Shown piece by piece: positions 16,173 through 24,304 of a stretch of 64,000 nucleotides of DNA. Below the pieces are notes generated by a model, which searched no databases, was not told where the DNA came from, and saw only the letters and a list, made by a program, of their open reading frames with translations. How positions within the stretch are numbered: the first letter of the stretch is position 1; every line of letters begins with the position of its first letter. The stretch lies in NCBI RefSeq assembly GCF_003028415.1, contig NZ_PYSV01000004.1, positions 236,942-300,941 of the forward strand, written 5' to 3'. The DNA is from Deinococcus arcticus. GTDB lineage: Bacteria; Deinococcota; Deinococci; Deinococcales; Deinococcaceae. Position numbers and translations under genes: made by a program.

Positions 16173-16740
16173 AATCGATTATTCAGACATTCCTAGCAGA
16201 CAAGGAGGTATTGCCACCTTACTCGAGCCTATAGTCGGAAGGGCTGCAATGCGCATCGAACAGCCTAGGAATGTCGGGGAAAATACGTTTGTGTTTGCTG
16301 CTCGCGACCATGATTTTGACAACAATATCAAATTTAGCGATTGGAGACTATCAACAAAGTTTGACAGTATAAAACTCCTATATTATGAATTATGGAAGGA
16401 GGATCCAAAATCTGCTGGGGACTACTATTTAACACAAAAGTATCTACACCTGTATACTTCATTAGGCACATTAATAGAGAGCAAGGAATTTTTGGCATTG
16501 CATTCGGATCCAGATGAGTTAGAAACTGAATGCTATGATTATATTCACAAGGTTGGACCACATATTCATTTCAAGACTGCGGGCTATCCGGTATCTAAAT
16601 TTCACATTTCGCTTTTTTTGGGAAGGTTCGCTGAAGTCAATCAATCCGTCGAAAGCCTAGACTTGGCCTTTCGACACGTCTTAGAAATGATCGAAGAACA
16701 GCTGCAGCGATTCTCGTCAGATTCCTGGCAATTAAATTGA
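16162..16740 (+). CDS. Unknown protein paired with the islet methyltransferase
   Basis: A 192-residue protein (GTG start at 16162 with an ACGGGG sequence five bases upstream; an alternative GTG at 16135 adds nine residues). It overlaps the methyltransferase by 11 bases, so the two are translationally coupled. No restriction-nuclease, HNH or GIY motif was found. Notable features are RDHDFDNNIKFSDWRLSTKF near residue 45 and a DELETECYDYIHKVGPHIHFKTAGYP stretch (split here for length). It could be the cognate endonuclease, a specificity or control factor, or an anti-phage accessory protein. AT-rich like its partner. Confidence 0.7.
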   Translation: MPIKIDYSDIPSRQGGIATLLEPIVGRAAMRIEQPRNVGENTFVFAARDHDFDNNIKFSDWRLSTKFDSIKLLYYELWKEDPKSAGDYYLTQKYLHLYTSLGTLIESKEFLALHSDPDELETECYDYIHKVGPHIHFKTAGYPVSKFHISLFLGRFAEVNQSVESLDLAFRHVLEMIEEQLQRFSSDSWQLN

Positions 16741-16789
16741 TTCGCGTTCTGTAAGATAATCCCGCCCCATTACACGTATATATCCTGAT

Positions 16790-16827
16790 TTCTGGCGAGA
16801 CGTGCCGATAGCCAAAGTTCTGGCGAG
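16790..16827 (+). repeat. Direct repeat near the right end of the islet
   Basis: TTCTGGCGAG occurs at 16790-16799 and again at 16818-16827, a 28-base period. Just beyond, CACGCAT at about 16833 and ATGCGTG at about 16849 could form a hairpin. These may be end-recognition sites, but that is speculation. The rest of 16741-16894 holds no supported gene. Confidence 0.4.
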
Positions 16828-16894
16828 CCCACGCATAAGCGTAGGCATGCGTGTCTTCCACTAATCTCGTGAACACTTGCACGCCACGTACATC

Positions 16895-17024
16895 CGCCGT
16901 CCAGCTTCTCGGTCACCACGACCTCGCGGCCGCTGAAGCCGCAGAGATCAGGAATGCGGCGGTCGTCGTTCTGCAGCCCGGGTGACCAGGGCAGGTGGAG
17001 GGTAGAAGGGTATTTGATTCGCAT
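16895..17024 (-). pseudogene. Small RNA/DNA ligase, 5' fragment with catalytic lysine
   Basis: The minus-strand ATG at 17024 starts MRIKYPSTLHLPWSPG and runs to VVVTEKLDG, about 43 residues, where ligase sequence ends and islet sequence begins. Lys40 in TEKLDG is the motif I lysine that would be adenylated. In the present DNA the frame continues into the islet (CTWRASVHEISG...) and stops at 16770, giving an 84-residue dead product. The rest of the ligase is at 12730-13225. The first gene of the operon lies 83 bases upstream. Confidence 0.87.
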
Positions 17025-17107
17025 AGGGCATCACTGCCGGGCAGGCTAGCGGGCGAGCGGCCCTGGGCACATCGGCCATGTCCCGGGGCGCGGCACGTGC
17101 TTTTGGC

Positions 17108-17983
17108 CTACCAGTCCAGCGCCGCCCGCCGCGCGGCCACCAGCCACGCTTCCACCGCTTCAACATCCGGGTGGTCGGGCAGGGCGGTGTGGGCGGCGGC
17201 GCGCCCGAAATCGCGCTGCAACTCTTCCCGCCAGCGTTCGGCCTCGGCCCAGGGCAGCTCGCCCGTTTTCACCGCCAGCAGCGCCGCGCGGTGCTGGCCC
17301 ACGTCCACCAGCACCTCGCCCGTGCGCAGGGCGTGCGCCCCGCTGATCAGCAGCCGCAGCAGATGAACCGCGTGCTTCAGGCGCACCTCGCCGTGCGTGC
17401 GCTGCTCATTGTCCAGGCGGCGAAACTGCGCGCGCACGTATTCGCCGTAGGTCTGCGCGATGCGGCGGCTCAGAAATGCGCCCCGGATGTCCAGCAGCGC
17501 CTGCGCCACCGGCGTGACCAGCACCGGCAGCGGTGAGCCCAGCACCTCCAGCACGTTGGGGTTGGCCTTCAGGGCCAGCAGCACGAACTTTCTGGCCTCC
17601 CAGTACACGGCCTCGGCGCCGGGGGCTGCGAATTCCAGCTGTGGCGGCACCTCGCCCAGGCCCCAGTGGCGCCGCGCGGGCGGCAGATAAAAGCCGCGCA
17701 GGTCCGTGTCGGAGGCGTCGGTGCTGAGGCCAAAGGCCCGGCTGCCCATCACACAGGCGTACTGCACATAGGGCCGCAGGTCGTGGGGGGCCAGGGGGGG
17801 AAGGTCGGTCCCGGTCACCTTCAGATGCACGCGGTTGACGTTCAGCACGCGCCCGGCAAAGTTCACGCCATACACGCTGCCGTCCCGGGGCGAGGCCACG
17901 ATCACGCCAGCCGTGCCCGCTGGCAGGCCGCCCTGGGGCGCGTGCAGGGACACAGCGGTGCCGGGGGGCAGGGGGCGGGACAT
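17108..17983 (-). CDS. Predicted nucleotidyltransferase (COG3541-like), operon copy 1
   Basis: A 291-residue protein, first gene of the leftward end-healing operon. After a short N-terminal beta domain (about 1-60) comes the nucleotidyltransferase core: CVMGSRAFGLSTDASDTDLRG at about 79-99 shows the GS motif and the D-x-D pair that bind metal and NTP. The remainder is helical. It is about 25 residues longer at the N-terminus than the paralogue at 9832-10641. The start at 17983 is chosen over a longer frame because it has a TACCCT box seven bases upstream. Confidence 0.78.
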   Translation of the reverse strand: MSRPLPPGTAVSLHAPQGGLPAGTAGVIVASPRDGSVYGVNFAGRVLNVNRVHLKVTGTDLPPLAPHDLRPYVQYACVMGSRAFGLSTDASDTDLRGFYLPPARRHWGLGEVPPQLEFAAPGAEAVYWEARKFVLLALKANPNVLEVLGSPLPVLVTPVAQALLDIRGAFLSRRIAQTYGEYVRAQFRRLDNEQRTHGEVRLKHAVHLLRLLISGAHALRTGEVLVDVGQHRAALLAVKTGELPWAEAERWREELQRDFGRAAAHTALPDHPDVEAVEAWLVAARRAALDW

Positions 17984-17990
17984 GGAGAAC

Positions 17991-17996
17991 AGGGTA
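17991..17996 (-). promoter_or_regulatory. Leaderless -10 box (TACCCT) of the end-healing operon
   Basis: TACCCT on the minus strand, seven bases before the ATG at 17983. No clear -35 and no match to the 17-bp radiation/desiccation response palindrome (TTATGTCATTGACATAA) was seen between here and 18282. This 300-base gap holds nothing else I can support. Confidence 0.45.
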
Positions 17997-18269
17997 AAGG
18001 GCGGCGCCCGCGCGGGCATCGGCCAATTCGCGCACAGGCAGCCAGCCTCACCTGTCCCCTGAGCGCAGCCCCAACCCCACTTCCGTGAGCCGGTCGGTGG
18101 CCGACATGGCGCGCGCCCTGGCGTTTTCCCGCACGCAGGGCCGGCCCATGCCAGTGGCCAGCGTGTGCCGGGCGGGTGGGGCTGGCCCTGGACCCAGCAC
18201 TCTGTCACGGTAGCCGACCCGGACGGCACCGCCGTGGACGTGTTCGCATGGTGCAGCTCCCCCACGCCC

Positions 18270-18275
18270 TATCCT
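18270..18275 (+). promoter_or_regulatory. Leaderless -10 box (TATCCT)
   Basis: TATCCT lies seven bases before the ATG at 18283. Confidence 0.5.
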
Positions 18276-18282
18276 CTGTGCC

Positions 18283-19131
18283 ATGACCGGACTGCTCTGG
18301 CTGGCCCTGGACGGGGTGGGCCACCCCCTGGACGCCCCGCCGGATTCGGTGTGGGATCAGGCGCTGCCCACCCTGCGCCCGCTGGTGGACGCGGGCCCGG
18401 CGCTGGACGCGGCGCTGGGCGTGCCAGGGCTGCCGCAGTCGGGCACCGGGCAGACCTGCTGGCTGACCGGCCAGAACGCCGTGGCCCACATGGGCGAGCA
18501 TTTTGGGCCGCACCCCGGGCCCACCCTGCAGGCGCTGCTGCGGGGGGCCTCGCTGCCCGTGCGGCTGACCCGGGCGGGCGGCCGGGCGGCCCTGGTCAAC
18601 CACTACCACCCGGCCTATCTGCAGCCCGGCCAGGGGGGACGCAACCGCCTGGGCTGCTTTCCCTTCGCGTTTCAGGCGGCGGGGCTGGCGCTCAACCCGC
18701 CGGGGGTGCCATTGCTGGGCGCCACGCTGGGGCTGGACTTTGCGCCGCCCTGGACCGAACGGGGTGCGCTGGACGAGGTCACGCGCCAGGGCGAGGCGCT
18801 GGGCCGGGTCACCGCCGACTTTGACCTGCTGAGTGCCGACCTGTGGTTCAGCGACCTGCTGGGCCACCAGGGTGGACCCGCTGCGGCCCCCGAGGCCCGG
18901 CAGGCGGGCCGGGCCTACCTGCGCCGGGTGGACGCCCTCCTGGCCGGGGCGCTGCAGGTGGGCGCACGGGTGGTTGTGAGCAGCGACCACGGCAATCTGG
19001 AAGACCTGCGCACCAAAGCCCACACCACCGCGCGGGTGCCCTGGGTCACGCCACACGCTGCGGCCACCGAGGCGCACACCATCGTGGAGGCCGGCCAGGA
19101 GCTGGCCGCATGGCTGGGCGTGAACCCCTGA
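18283..19131 (+). CDS. Alkaline-phosphatase-superfamily metalloenzyme
   Basis: A 282-residue protein of the phosphopentomutase/cofactor-independent phosphoglycerate mutase fold. The N-terminal metal site is [12 protein letters not shown]; the nucleophile region is [16 protein letters not shown], with a Thr in GTGQT; the C-terminal metal ligands are [19 protein letters not shown], with DH and H. These are the conserved pieces of the family in order. The length is short for iPGM, so it is not a standard glycolytic mutase. Substrate unknown; phosphatase or phosphomutase activity is inferred. Confidence 0.75.
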   Translation: MTGLLWLALDGVGHPLDAPPDSVWDQALPTLRPLVDAGPALDAALGVPGLPQSGTGQTCWLTGQNAVAHMGEHFGPHPGPTLQALLRGASLPVRLTRAGGRAALVNHYHPAYLQPGQGGRNRLGCFPFAFQAAGLALNPPGVPLLGATLGLDFAPPWTERGALDEVTRQGEALGRVTADFDLLSADLWFSDLLGHQGGPAAAPEARQAGRAYLRRVDALLAGALQVGARVVVSSDHGNLEDLRTKAHTTARVPWVTPHAAATEAHTIVEAGQELAAWLGVNP

Positions 19132-19133
19132 AG

Positions 19134-19302
19134 TTATCCACAGGTTTATCCACAAGTGCTGTGGACAAGGGGAGCAGAAGCTTTGATTTCCGCCCACCAC
19201 AAATGGGGCTTGGGCCGCCCCGACACGCTGTTTTTAGACAGACGCCGTGTGCGTTCCACAGGTTCCAAAGTTATCCACAGGCCCGCGTTTCACTGTGGAT
19301 AA
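19134..19302. promoter_or_regulatory. Cluster of five DnaA boxes
   Basis: Four perfect TTATCCACA boxes: 19134-19142 (+), 19146-19154 (+), 19271-19279 (+), 19294-19302 (-). A fifth, TTGTCCACA, lies at 19160-19168 (-). The last box is inside the final codons of trpF (encoding Ser-Tyr-Pro-Gln). There is no dnaA, dnaN, parA or repA nearby and no obvious AT-rich unwinding element, so a DnaA-titration or regulatory site fits better than an active origin; an auxiliary origin cannot be excluded. Confidence 0.8.
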
Positions 19303-19913
19303 CTGGCTGCCGTGGCCGCCCGCGCCGTCTGCACAAAACGCAGCACGGCATCCCGGTTCTTGACTCCCGGGCGAAGTTCCAGGTGGCTCACGGCGTCCAC
19401 GCCAGCGGGTGCCAGCACCTGCATGGCCTGCGCCACATTGTCTGGTCCCAGGCCACCAGCCAGCCATGCCCCGGGGGGAAATGCGGGCCGCAGGGCAGCC
19501 CAGTCCAGCGCGTGCCCGCTGCCGGGTGCCGGCGCATCCAGCATCAGGGTCACGGCGGGGTGGTCCTTCCACACGGCTGCCTCGGCCAGATCGGCCGGGC
19601 GCAACACGCGCAGAACGGGATAATACGCGGCCACCTGCTCAACGTAAAGACTTGACAAAGGGCCGTGCAGTTGCACGCTGCTCATCCGCGCCGATTCCGA
19701 GAGCCGTAGCACCTCGTCCAGGCCCTGATCCATAAAGACGCCCACCCGCGCCACGCTGGGGCCCACGCTCAGTCCAGCGTCCCGGGCCACCGCCGCGGTC
19801 ACGCGCCGCCGACTGACCGGCGCGAAGATAAACCCCAGCGCGTCGGCACCGGCCTCGGCAGACAGCACGGCGTCGGGCACGCTGGTGGTCCCGCACACCT
19901 TCACCCGGATCAT
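19290..19913 (-). CDS. trpF: Phosphoribosylanthranilate isomerase
   Basis: A 207-residue TIM-barrel enzyme of tryptophan synthesis that converts phosphoribosylanthranilate to CdRP. The N-terminal signature is [12 protein letters not shown] (catalytic Cys7) and [22 protein letters not shown] follows; the catalytic Asp lies in [11 protein letters not shown]; the phosphate-binding GGL is in [12 protein letters not shown]; the C-terminal loop reads [11 protein letters not shown] where most family members have SSGLE. It stands alone from other trp genes, overlapping a small upstream gene by 4 bases. Confidence 0.92.
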   Translation of the reverse strand: MIRVKVCGTTSVPDAVLSAEAGADALGFIFAPVSRRRVTAAVARDAGLSVGPSVARVGVFMDQGLDEVLRLSESARMSSVQLHGPLSSLYVEQVAAYYPVLRVLRPADLAEAAVWKDHPAVTLMLDAPAPGSGHALDWAALRPAFPPGAWLAGGLGPDNVAQAMQVLAPAGVDAVSHLELRPGVKNRDAVLRFVQTARAATAASYPQ

Positions 19914-20158
19914 TCGCTTTCGCTTCGGGGGCCTTCCAGGGCCGCCACCCGGTCTTCCAGCGCCCGCACCTGCCGGGTCAGGGCCAGCAGCAGCAGCGCG
20001 TAGTGGTCATAGAGCTTGGGGCGCTCCATCCGCGTTTCGCCCGCCAACCAGTCGGCCAGCAGGCCCTCGGCGGCCTGCAGCACCTCGGCGTCGGGAACCT
20101 CGCGGTAGGAACGGGTGCCCAGGATCTCGCGCGCAAAATTCAGTTCGCGGTCACTCAT
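19910..20158 (-). CDS. Small conserved-looking protein of unknown function
   Basis: An 82-residue protein starting [18 protein letters not shown] and ending in a probable coiled coil ([20 protein letters not shown]). Its stop overlaps the trpF start by 4 bases, which argues that it is real and translated with trpF. No family recognised. An in-frame extension to 20284 exists but is less convincing. Confidence 0.6.
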   Translation of the reverse strand: MSDRELNFAREILGTRSYREVPDAEVLQAAEGLLADWLAGETRMERPKLYDHYALLLLALTRQVRALEDRVAALEGPRSESE

Positions 20159-20663
20159 GGCCTCATTCTGGGGCCGCGCCGCCATCACCGCCTCGTGATG
20201 GGCTTCGGTCCACAGCCACACCCGGGAGAAGGCGGCACCCAGGCTGCGGCCCAGTGGAGGCGTACGGGACTCCTCTGAGGCCAAAGCCTCTTGGGCAGCG
20301 CGCAGGGGTGCTGTTCTATTGCCGGAGTCCCCTCTTGCCCTTGTTCGCTCTGCTCACCCATCACCTGCGGCTCACCTGAGTTGCGCATGGGGTGGCGCTG
20401 CCGTTCGTGGCCACCGAACAGATGCCCGGGGGCAGCCGTGAGCCCATGCCGCTGGACGACTGTATTGCCCAGACCTTCAGCCTCCTGCAGACACAGCGAG
20501 GAACTCCGCAGGGTGGACCGGGCGCTGCCCCCACGCCCTGGTCAGCGGCACCCACGACGCGGCGGTTCGCGGCCTGAACGCCCGGCAGGGCGCTCCAGCT
20601 GACCCGGCCGCAAGCCAGCTGGCAGATGTGAGCCGGCGCGGGGCCATGCCACGCTGAGTCGCC
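20159..20663. other. 505-base gap without a supported gene
   Basis: Normal GC. A 61-codon plus-strand frame (20392-20577, MALPFVATEQMPGG...) has no recognisable homology or ribosome site and may be remnant coding DNA. No repeat or terminator was identified. Confidence 0.4.
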
Positions 20664-21926
20664 ATGACCGCCCACCCGGCTCCTCTCCACCAGCCCACGC
20701 GGCGCCAGACCACGCTGCACCTGCTTCTGACCCATGGCGGCGTCGCCGCGCACCACACCCTGACCGTGCACACCCCCACGTACTACGGCCAGCATGTGCT
20801 GGACGCGGCCCGCGCAGCCGGACTGGACGGCTGGCTGGGGCGCCGCCTGGCCTTTAGCCCGCAGGGCACGGCGGGCGGGGTCACACGCGCGGAGTGTGTC
20901 TGGCACCTGCACAGCGCGGCGCCGCTGGGCCCCGCAGCAGCGCCGGACGAGGCCCCAGCCCGGGCTATAGGCTGGCGGCAGGCCGCCCTGAGCCTGCCTC
21001 CACCCACGCCCTGGTTCCATCGGTCCTGGCGCGCCCTGGCCCTGGAGTGGCTGGACACCGAACTGGCCGCCCAGGGCCTGAGCCGCACCGGCGGGCCGGA
21101 GGTGCTCAAGCACTGGCAGATCAGCCTGCTGTGGCGCGTGCCGACCACGGGCGGGCAGGTGTACTTCAAGGCCGCGCCCGAATTTTTTGCCCGCGAGGTG
21201 CACCTGACCCCGGTTCTGGCGCGTGAACTGGTGGGGGCCGCGCCCGGGGTGCTGGCCGCCGATACAGCGCGCGGGTTTCTGCTGCTGGCCGATGCTGGCG
21301 AGACAGGCACCGACGACCTGGAGGGCCTGATGCGCCATCTGGCGGCGGTGCAGCGCGCCAGCAGGCCGCTGCTGCCCAGGCTGGCGCTGCGGGACCGGGG
21401 CCCGGGATACCTGCGCCGCTGGTGGCCCCGCCTGCTGGGCGACGAGGTGCTGCTGGTGGGCCAACCCGGGGGCCTGACCCCTGCCGAAGCGGCCGCGCTG
21501 CGGGGCCGCCACACCGAACTGGACGCGGCCCTGGCCCGGCTGGCCGCCAGTTCGCTGCCCCCCACGCTGGGCCACGGCGACCTGCACAGCGGAAACGTGG
21601 CCACGCAGGGGGGCGCGTTCACCCTGCTGGACTGGTCGGATGCGTGCTGCACCCATCCCTTCCTGGACGCCCAGCCTGCCTCGCTGGCCCCGGACGCCAC
21701 GCCCGGGGCCCTGGCCGCCGCCCGCGACGCTTACCTGGCTGCCTGGACCGACTGCGCGCCACTGGACGAACTGCGCGCCCTGCACAGCGACGCCGCGCTG
21801 GCCGGAGAACTGCTGCGCGCCCTGGGCTATGTGGACGGCATTCAGGGCGCAGTGGCCGACAAAACCGAGTGGCACGGCGTTCATCTGGACCACCTGCGCC
21901 GCCTGCTGCCCGGCACGCCGTCCTGA
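20664..21926 (+). CDS. Aminoglycoside-phosphotransferase-like kinase (APH family)
   Basis: A 420-residue protein with an APH/choline-kinase fold. The catalytic loop LGHGDLHSGNVA and metal-binding FTLLDWSDACCTHP are clear at about residues 303-335. The nucleotide-binding N-lobe lysine is probably in TGGQVYFKAAPEFF. The 150-residue N-terminal extension with no known motif is unusual. Clinical aminoglycosides are unlikely substrates; members of this fold phosphorylate sugars, choline or small molecules. Monocistronic as far as can be seen. Confidence 0.8.
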   Translation: MTAHPAPLHQPTRRQTTLHLLLTHGGVAAHHTLTVHTPTYYGQHVLDAARAAGLDGWLGRRLAFSPQGTAGGVTRAECVWHLHSAAPLGPAAAPDEAPARAIGWRQAALSLPPPTPWFHRSWRALALEWLDTELAAQGLSRTGGPEVLKHWQISLLWRVPTTGGQVYFKAAPEFFAREVHLTPVLARELVGAAPGVLAADTARGFLLLADAGETGTDDLEGLMRHLAAVQRASRPLLPRLALRDRGPGYLRRWWPRLLGDEVLLVGQPGGLTPAEAAALRGRHTELDAALARLAASSLPPTLGHGDLHSGNVATQGGAFTLLDWSDACCTHPFLDAQPASLAPDATPGALAAARDAYLAAWTDCAPLDELRALHSDAALAGELLRALGYVDGIQGAVADKTEWHGVHLDHLRRLLPGTPS

Positions 21927-21999
21927 GACGAACGGCTGCCCTCCACACCCTGGCCCTGGTGCGGGGTGTGCCCCGCCGCGCCTGGAGGGGCCCCCAGCT

Positions 22000-22075
22000 C
22001 CTCTGCCCACGCTGCTGCGCCGCTTTGCACGTCCGTCTGGACCTGAATCCCTGTTGCCCAGGGTGGGGTTAGCGC
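22000..22075 (-). repeat. Dispersed repeat family B, partial copy
   Basis: On the minus strand: CAACAGGGATTCAGGTCCAG, then ACGGACGTGCAAAGCGGCGC, then AGCAGCGTGGGCAGAGG. This is in the same order as the copies at 6231-6345 and 49911-50000. Downstream, GGGGCGCC words at 22137-22165 form a terminator-like hairpin between the kinase and protease genes. Confidence 0.5.
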
Positions 22076-22177
22076 TGGCGTCCGAGTGGCGCCGCTGTCA
22101 GCCGCTTCCCTCGTTCTCTTGCCACCACAGCAAGCGGGGCGCCCTGCTTCCCGGGGCGCCCCTGCCTTCAATCCTGC

Positions 22178-24058
22178 TCAGCGCGATACGGTGCAGGTGC
22201 CCAGACTGGTGCCCTTGTCGCTGGAGTTCTTGTGGCTGCTGGCGTCGCCGCGCACCAGGGCGCCGCTCAGGCCGCTGCGGTCGGCGCGGCACACCAGGAA
22301 GCTCTTGTCGGCGCGCTGCACGATTACGGTGATCTCGTCGTCGGAATAGTCCATCAGGCCCGTGCCGCGCTCGCTGCCCCGGATCGCCACCGCGTCATAG
22401 ATGCCGTCCTCGTCACGCTCGCCCAGGGTCAGGGCGTAGGTACCGGCCTGTCCAAAATTCACGGTCCATTTCTGGCCCTGCGCCAGGGTGGGCGGCCAGC
22501 TCAGGCCGCTGGGCGCCGGAGCGGGGCTGGGGGTGCCGGTCCCCAGACTCACGGTGCAACTGCCCAGACTGGTGCCCTTGTCGCTGGAATTCTTGTGGCT
22601 GGTGGCGTCGCCGCGCAGCGAAGCGCCGCTCAGCCCACTGCGTTCAGCGCTGCACACCAGGAAACTCTTGTCGCTGCGCTGCACGATGATCAGCAGCACA
22701 CCGTCGGCGTACTCCATCAGGGCGCTGCCCTGCTCGCTGCCGCGCGCCGCCGTGCCCTCAAAGCCGCCCTCGTCGTCCGGCGCGGTCAGGGTAACGGTGT
22801 AGGTGCCGCTCTGCCCAAAGCCCACGCTCCACTTCTGCCCCGCGTTCAGGCTGGGAGGCCAGCTCAGGCCGCTGGGAGCGGGGGCCGGGCTGGGCGGGGT
22901 GGCCTGGGCCCCGGCCCGCAGGCTCACGGTGCAGTCGCCGCTGCGCGTGCCGTCGGAATCGGTGTCTTTGAACGAGTACGCCTTGCCGGTCCAGCTGCTG
23001 GCACCCAGGCCCTCGGGCAGCACCACGCAGCTCAGGTACGCCTTGCCGTCGGGCGTCCACTCCACCCACACCTCGTCGTCGTCTTCCTCGTAATACAGGT
23101 AGGCGGTCTGGGTCTGCGCGCCGTTTCTGGCCGTGCCCTTCAGGCCGCCGTCTTTCAGGGGGTCGGTCAGGTTCAGGGTCCAGGTACCGGCGCCCGCGCT
23201 GCCCGTCACGCGCACGGTCCCGCTCACGCTGTTCTGCCCCGAGGTCAGGGCGGGGGGCCACTGGCGGCCCTGCTCCTGGGGCGTGTTCACGTTGGCCTGG
23301 GGCCCGGGCAGCGCGCCGCCCTTTTTCACCACAAAGGCGGGCACGTTGGGCGTAACCAGCCCCCAGGCCAGCGCCAGCGGCCGCATAAACGAGGTGCGCG
23401 AGTTGTTGTTCCCCGCAATCCCGGCCGTATGCACCCCGATCAGCGCGCCCTGATCATTGAAGGCGCCGCCACCCGAGTTACCAGGGCCGGTCTGGGCGTC
23501 GTGCTTGAGCCACTGGCGCCCGCTGCTTTCCAGGTCCTCGCCGGTAAAACCGCCCACCGAACCGCGCGAGAAGGTCAGCGTCATGCCGCCCGTACCCTGG
23601 AAGCCGAACACGAAGATGTCGTCGCCAATATTCATGGTGTTCGAGTCGCCCAGTTCCACGAAGGGCAGCTTCAGGCCAGATACCGCCTTCTTGTTCTTGT
23701 CCATCACGATCTGCACAATCGCGAGGTCAAGGTTGGGGTCAGCGGCCACCACCCTGCCCCAGTAGGTAAATTCCGGCTCGCGGTCCACAAAACGCACCGT
23801 GCGCACCTGCACCAGTGGCGCGATCAGGCGGTCATCCGCGTCGCCCACCACGTGATAGTTCGTGAGGATAAAGCCCTGCGGACTCACGATGGACCCGGAG
23901 CCCAGACCGCCCAGCAGCTTGCCGCTCTGGTCGGCGGGCAGCAGCATCACCGTGGCCTGAATGATGCGCTCGCGCACCTCCCTGGGGAGCGTTTGCGCGC
24001 CGCCCCAGGCCCACAGCAGGGTGAAGATCAACCACCCTAAAACCTTGAGGTTTCTCAT
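22178..24058 (-). CDS. Secreted S1C (trypsin-like) serine protease with three C-terminal repeats
   Basis: A 626-residue exported protease. Signal peptide about 1-22 (MRNLKVLGWLIFTLLWAWGG). The catalytic triad is His69 (LTNYHVVG), Asp111 (PNLDLAIVQI) and Ser195 (GPGNSGGGAF). There is no PDZ domain. The C-terminal half holds three modules, each beginning around W-P-P-x-L and ending CTVSL/CTVSR (about 283-400, 410-515, 522-626). The last two are very similar even at DNA level (about 80 % by eye). They carry SFLVC and SGLSGA motifs with a conserved Cys pair, and may bind a ligand or cell wall. No operon partner. Confidence 0.85.
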   Translation of the reverse strand: MRNLKVLGWLIFTLLWAWGGAQTLPREVRERIIQATVMLLPADQSGKLLGGLGSGSIVSPQGFILTNYHVVGDADDRLIAPLVQVRTVRFVDREPEFTYWGRVVAADPNLDLAIVQIVMDKNKKAVSGLKLPFVELGDSNTMNIGDDIFVFGFQGTGGMTLTFSRGSVGGFTGEDLESSGRQWLKHDAQTGPGNSGGGAFNDQGALIGVHTAGIAGNNNSRTSFMRPLALAWGLVTPNVPAFVVKKGGALPGPQANVNTPQEQGRQWPPALTSGQNSVSGTVRVTGSAGAGTWTLNLTDPLKDGGLKGTARNGAQTQTAYLYYEEDDDEVWVEWTPDGKAYLSCVVLPEGLGASSWTGKAYSFKDTDSDGTRSGDCTVSLRAGAQATPPSPAPAPSGLSWPPSLNAGQKWSVGFGQSGTYTVTLTAPDDEGGFEGTAARGSEQGSALMEYADGVLLIIVQRSDKSFLVCSAERSGLSGASLRGDATSHKNSSDKGTSLGSCTVSLGTGTPSPAPAPSGLSWPPTLAQGQKWTVNFGQAGTYALTLGERDEDGIYDAVAIRGSERGTGLMDYSDDEITVIVQRADKSFLVCRADRSGLSGALVRGDASSHKNSSDKGTSLGTCTVSR

Positions 24059-24185
24059 GCTTTATTTAAGCGCGCGGTCAGTGGCGTGTCTAGGGTGCTT
24101 ACGCGCTTTTGCCCATGAGGGAGGTCAGAAAACGGGGGGTGAATCTTCATCGTTGGTTGGGGGAGGGGGTGGGTGGTGGCAAGCG

Positions 24186-24304
24186 CCCTCATACGGACTG
24201 CCGCCTGTTCCGCTGACTCATCGGCTCTGTTCCGATGTCTGGGCGCCGCGCCCGGAGGGACGGGTCTCTCCGGCTCGCGCTGCAAAGCAGCGCTCCGAGT
24301 TCGT
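24186..24304 (-). repeat. Repeat family B-like element joined to family A
   Basis: Contains CATACGGACTGCCG (the family A head) followed by words resembling the 49983-50040 segment (CTCCGGGCG, then CAGAGC). It is bounded by a second CATACGGA at 24303. It looks like a composite of both families. Confidence 0.4.

Larger units (their letters stand above)
13226..16894. mobile_element. AT-rich restriction-modification-type islet inserted in the ligase gene
   Basis: About 3.67 kb of AT-rich DNA, with A/T-ending codons, sits between the two halves of the ligase gene. The left junction follows the codons for NTSLYRDD (around 13225) and the right junction precedes the codons for EKLDG (around 16895). 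Two to three bases of the original GAG codon are not accounted for. It carries two plus-strand genes, a methyltransferase and a partner, and no transposase, integrase or tRNA. No convincing terminal inverted repeat or target duplication is seen. A small inverted repeat GATCC-N8-GGATC occurs at the left end (13226-13243). The mechanism of entry is unknown. Confidence 0.82.

Noticed and set aside
13226..16894. The islet as an intron or intein
   Set aside because: Its genes are opposite to the ligase, no splicing residues or group I/II core were seen, and stop codons interrupt the ligase frame at the right junction.
13226..16894. Terminal inverted repeats or target duplication at the islet ends
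   Set aside because: Only short, unconvincing matches (GATCC, GATGT) were found; too little to claim.
17984..18282. Radiation/desiccation response motif upstream of the repair operon
   Set aside because: No sequence close to TTATGTCATTGACATAA was found by reading this gap.
20392..20577. Small plus-strand frame before the APH-like gene
   Set aside because: No ribosome site, no recognisable similarity; mentioned only as possible remnant DNA.
20361..22010. 549-codon minus-strand frame opposite the APH-like gene
   Set aside because: The plus-strand gene has HGD and DWS catalytic motifs; the opposite frame has none.
22232..24040. 602-codon plus-strand frame opposite the protease
   Set aside because: Shadow of a gene with signal peptide and full catalytic triad.
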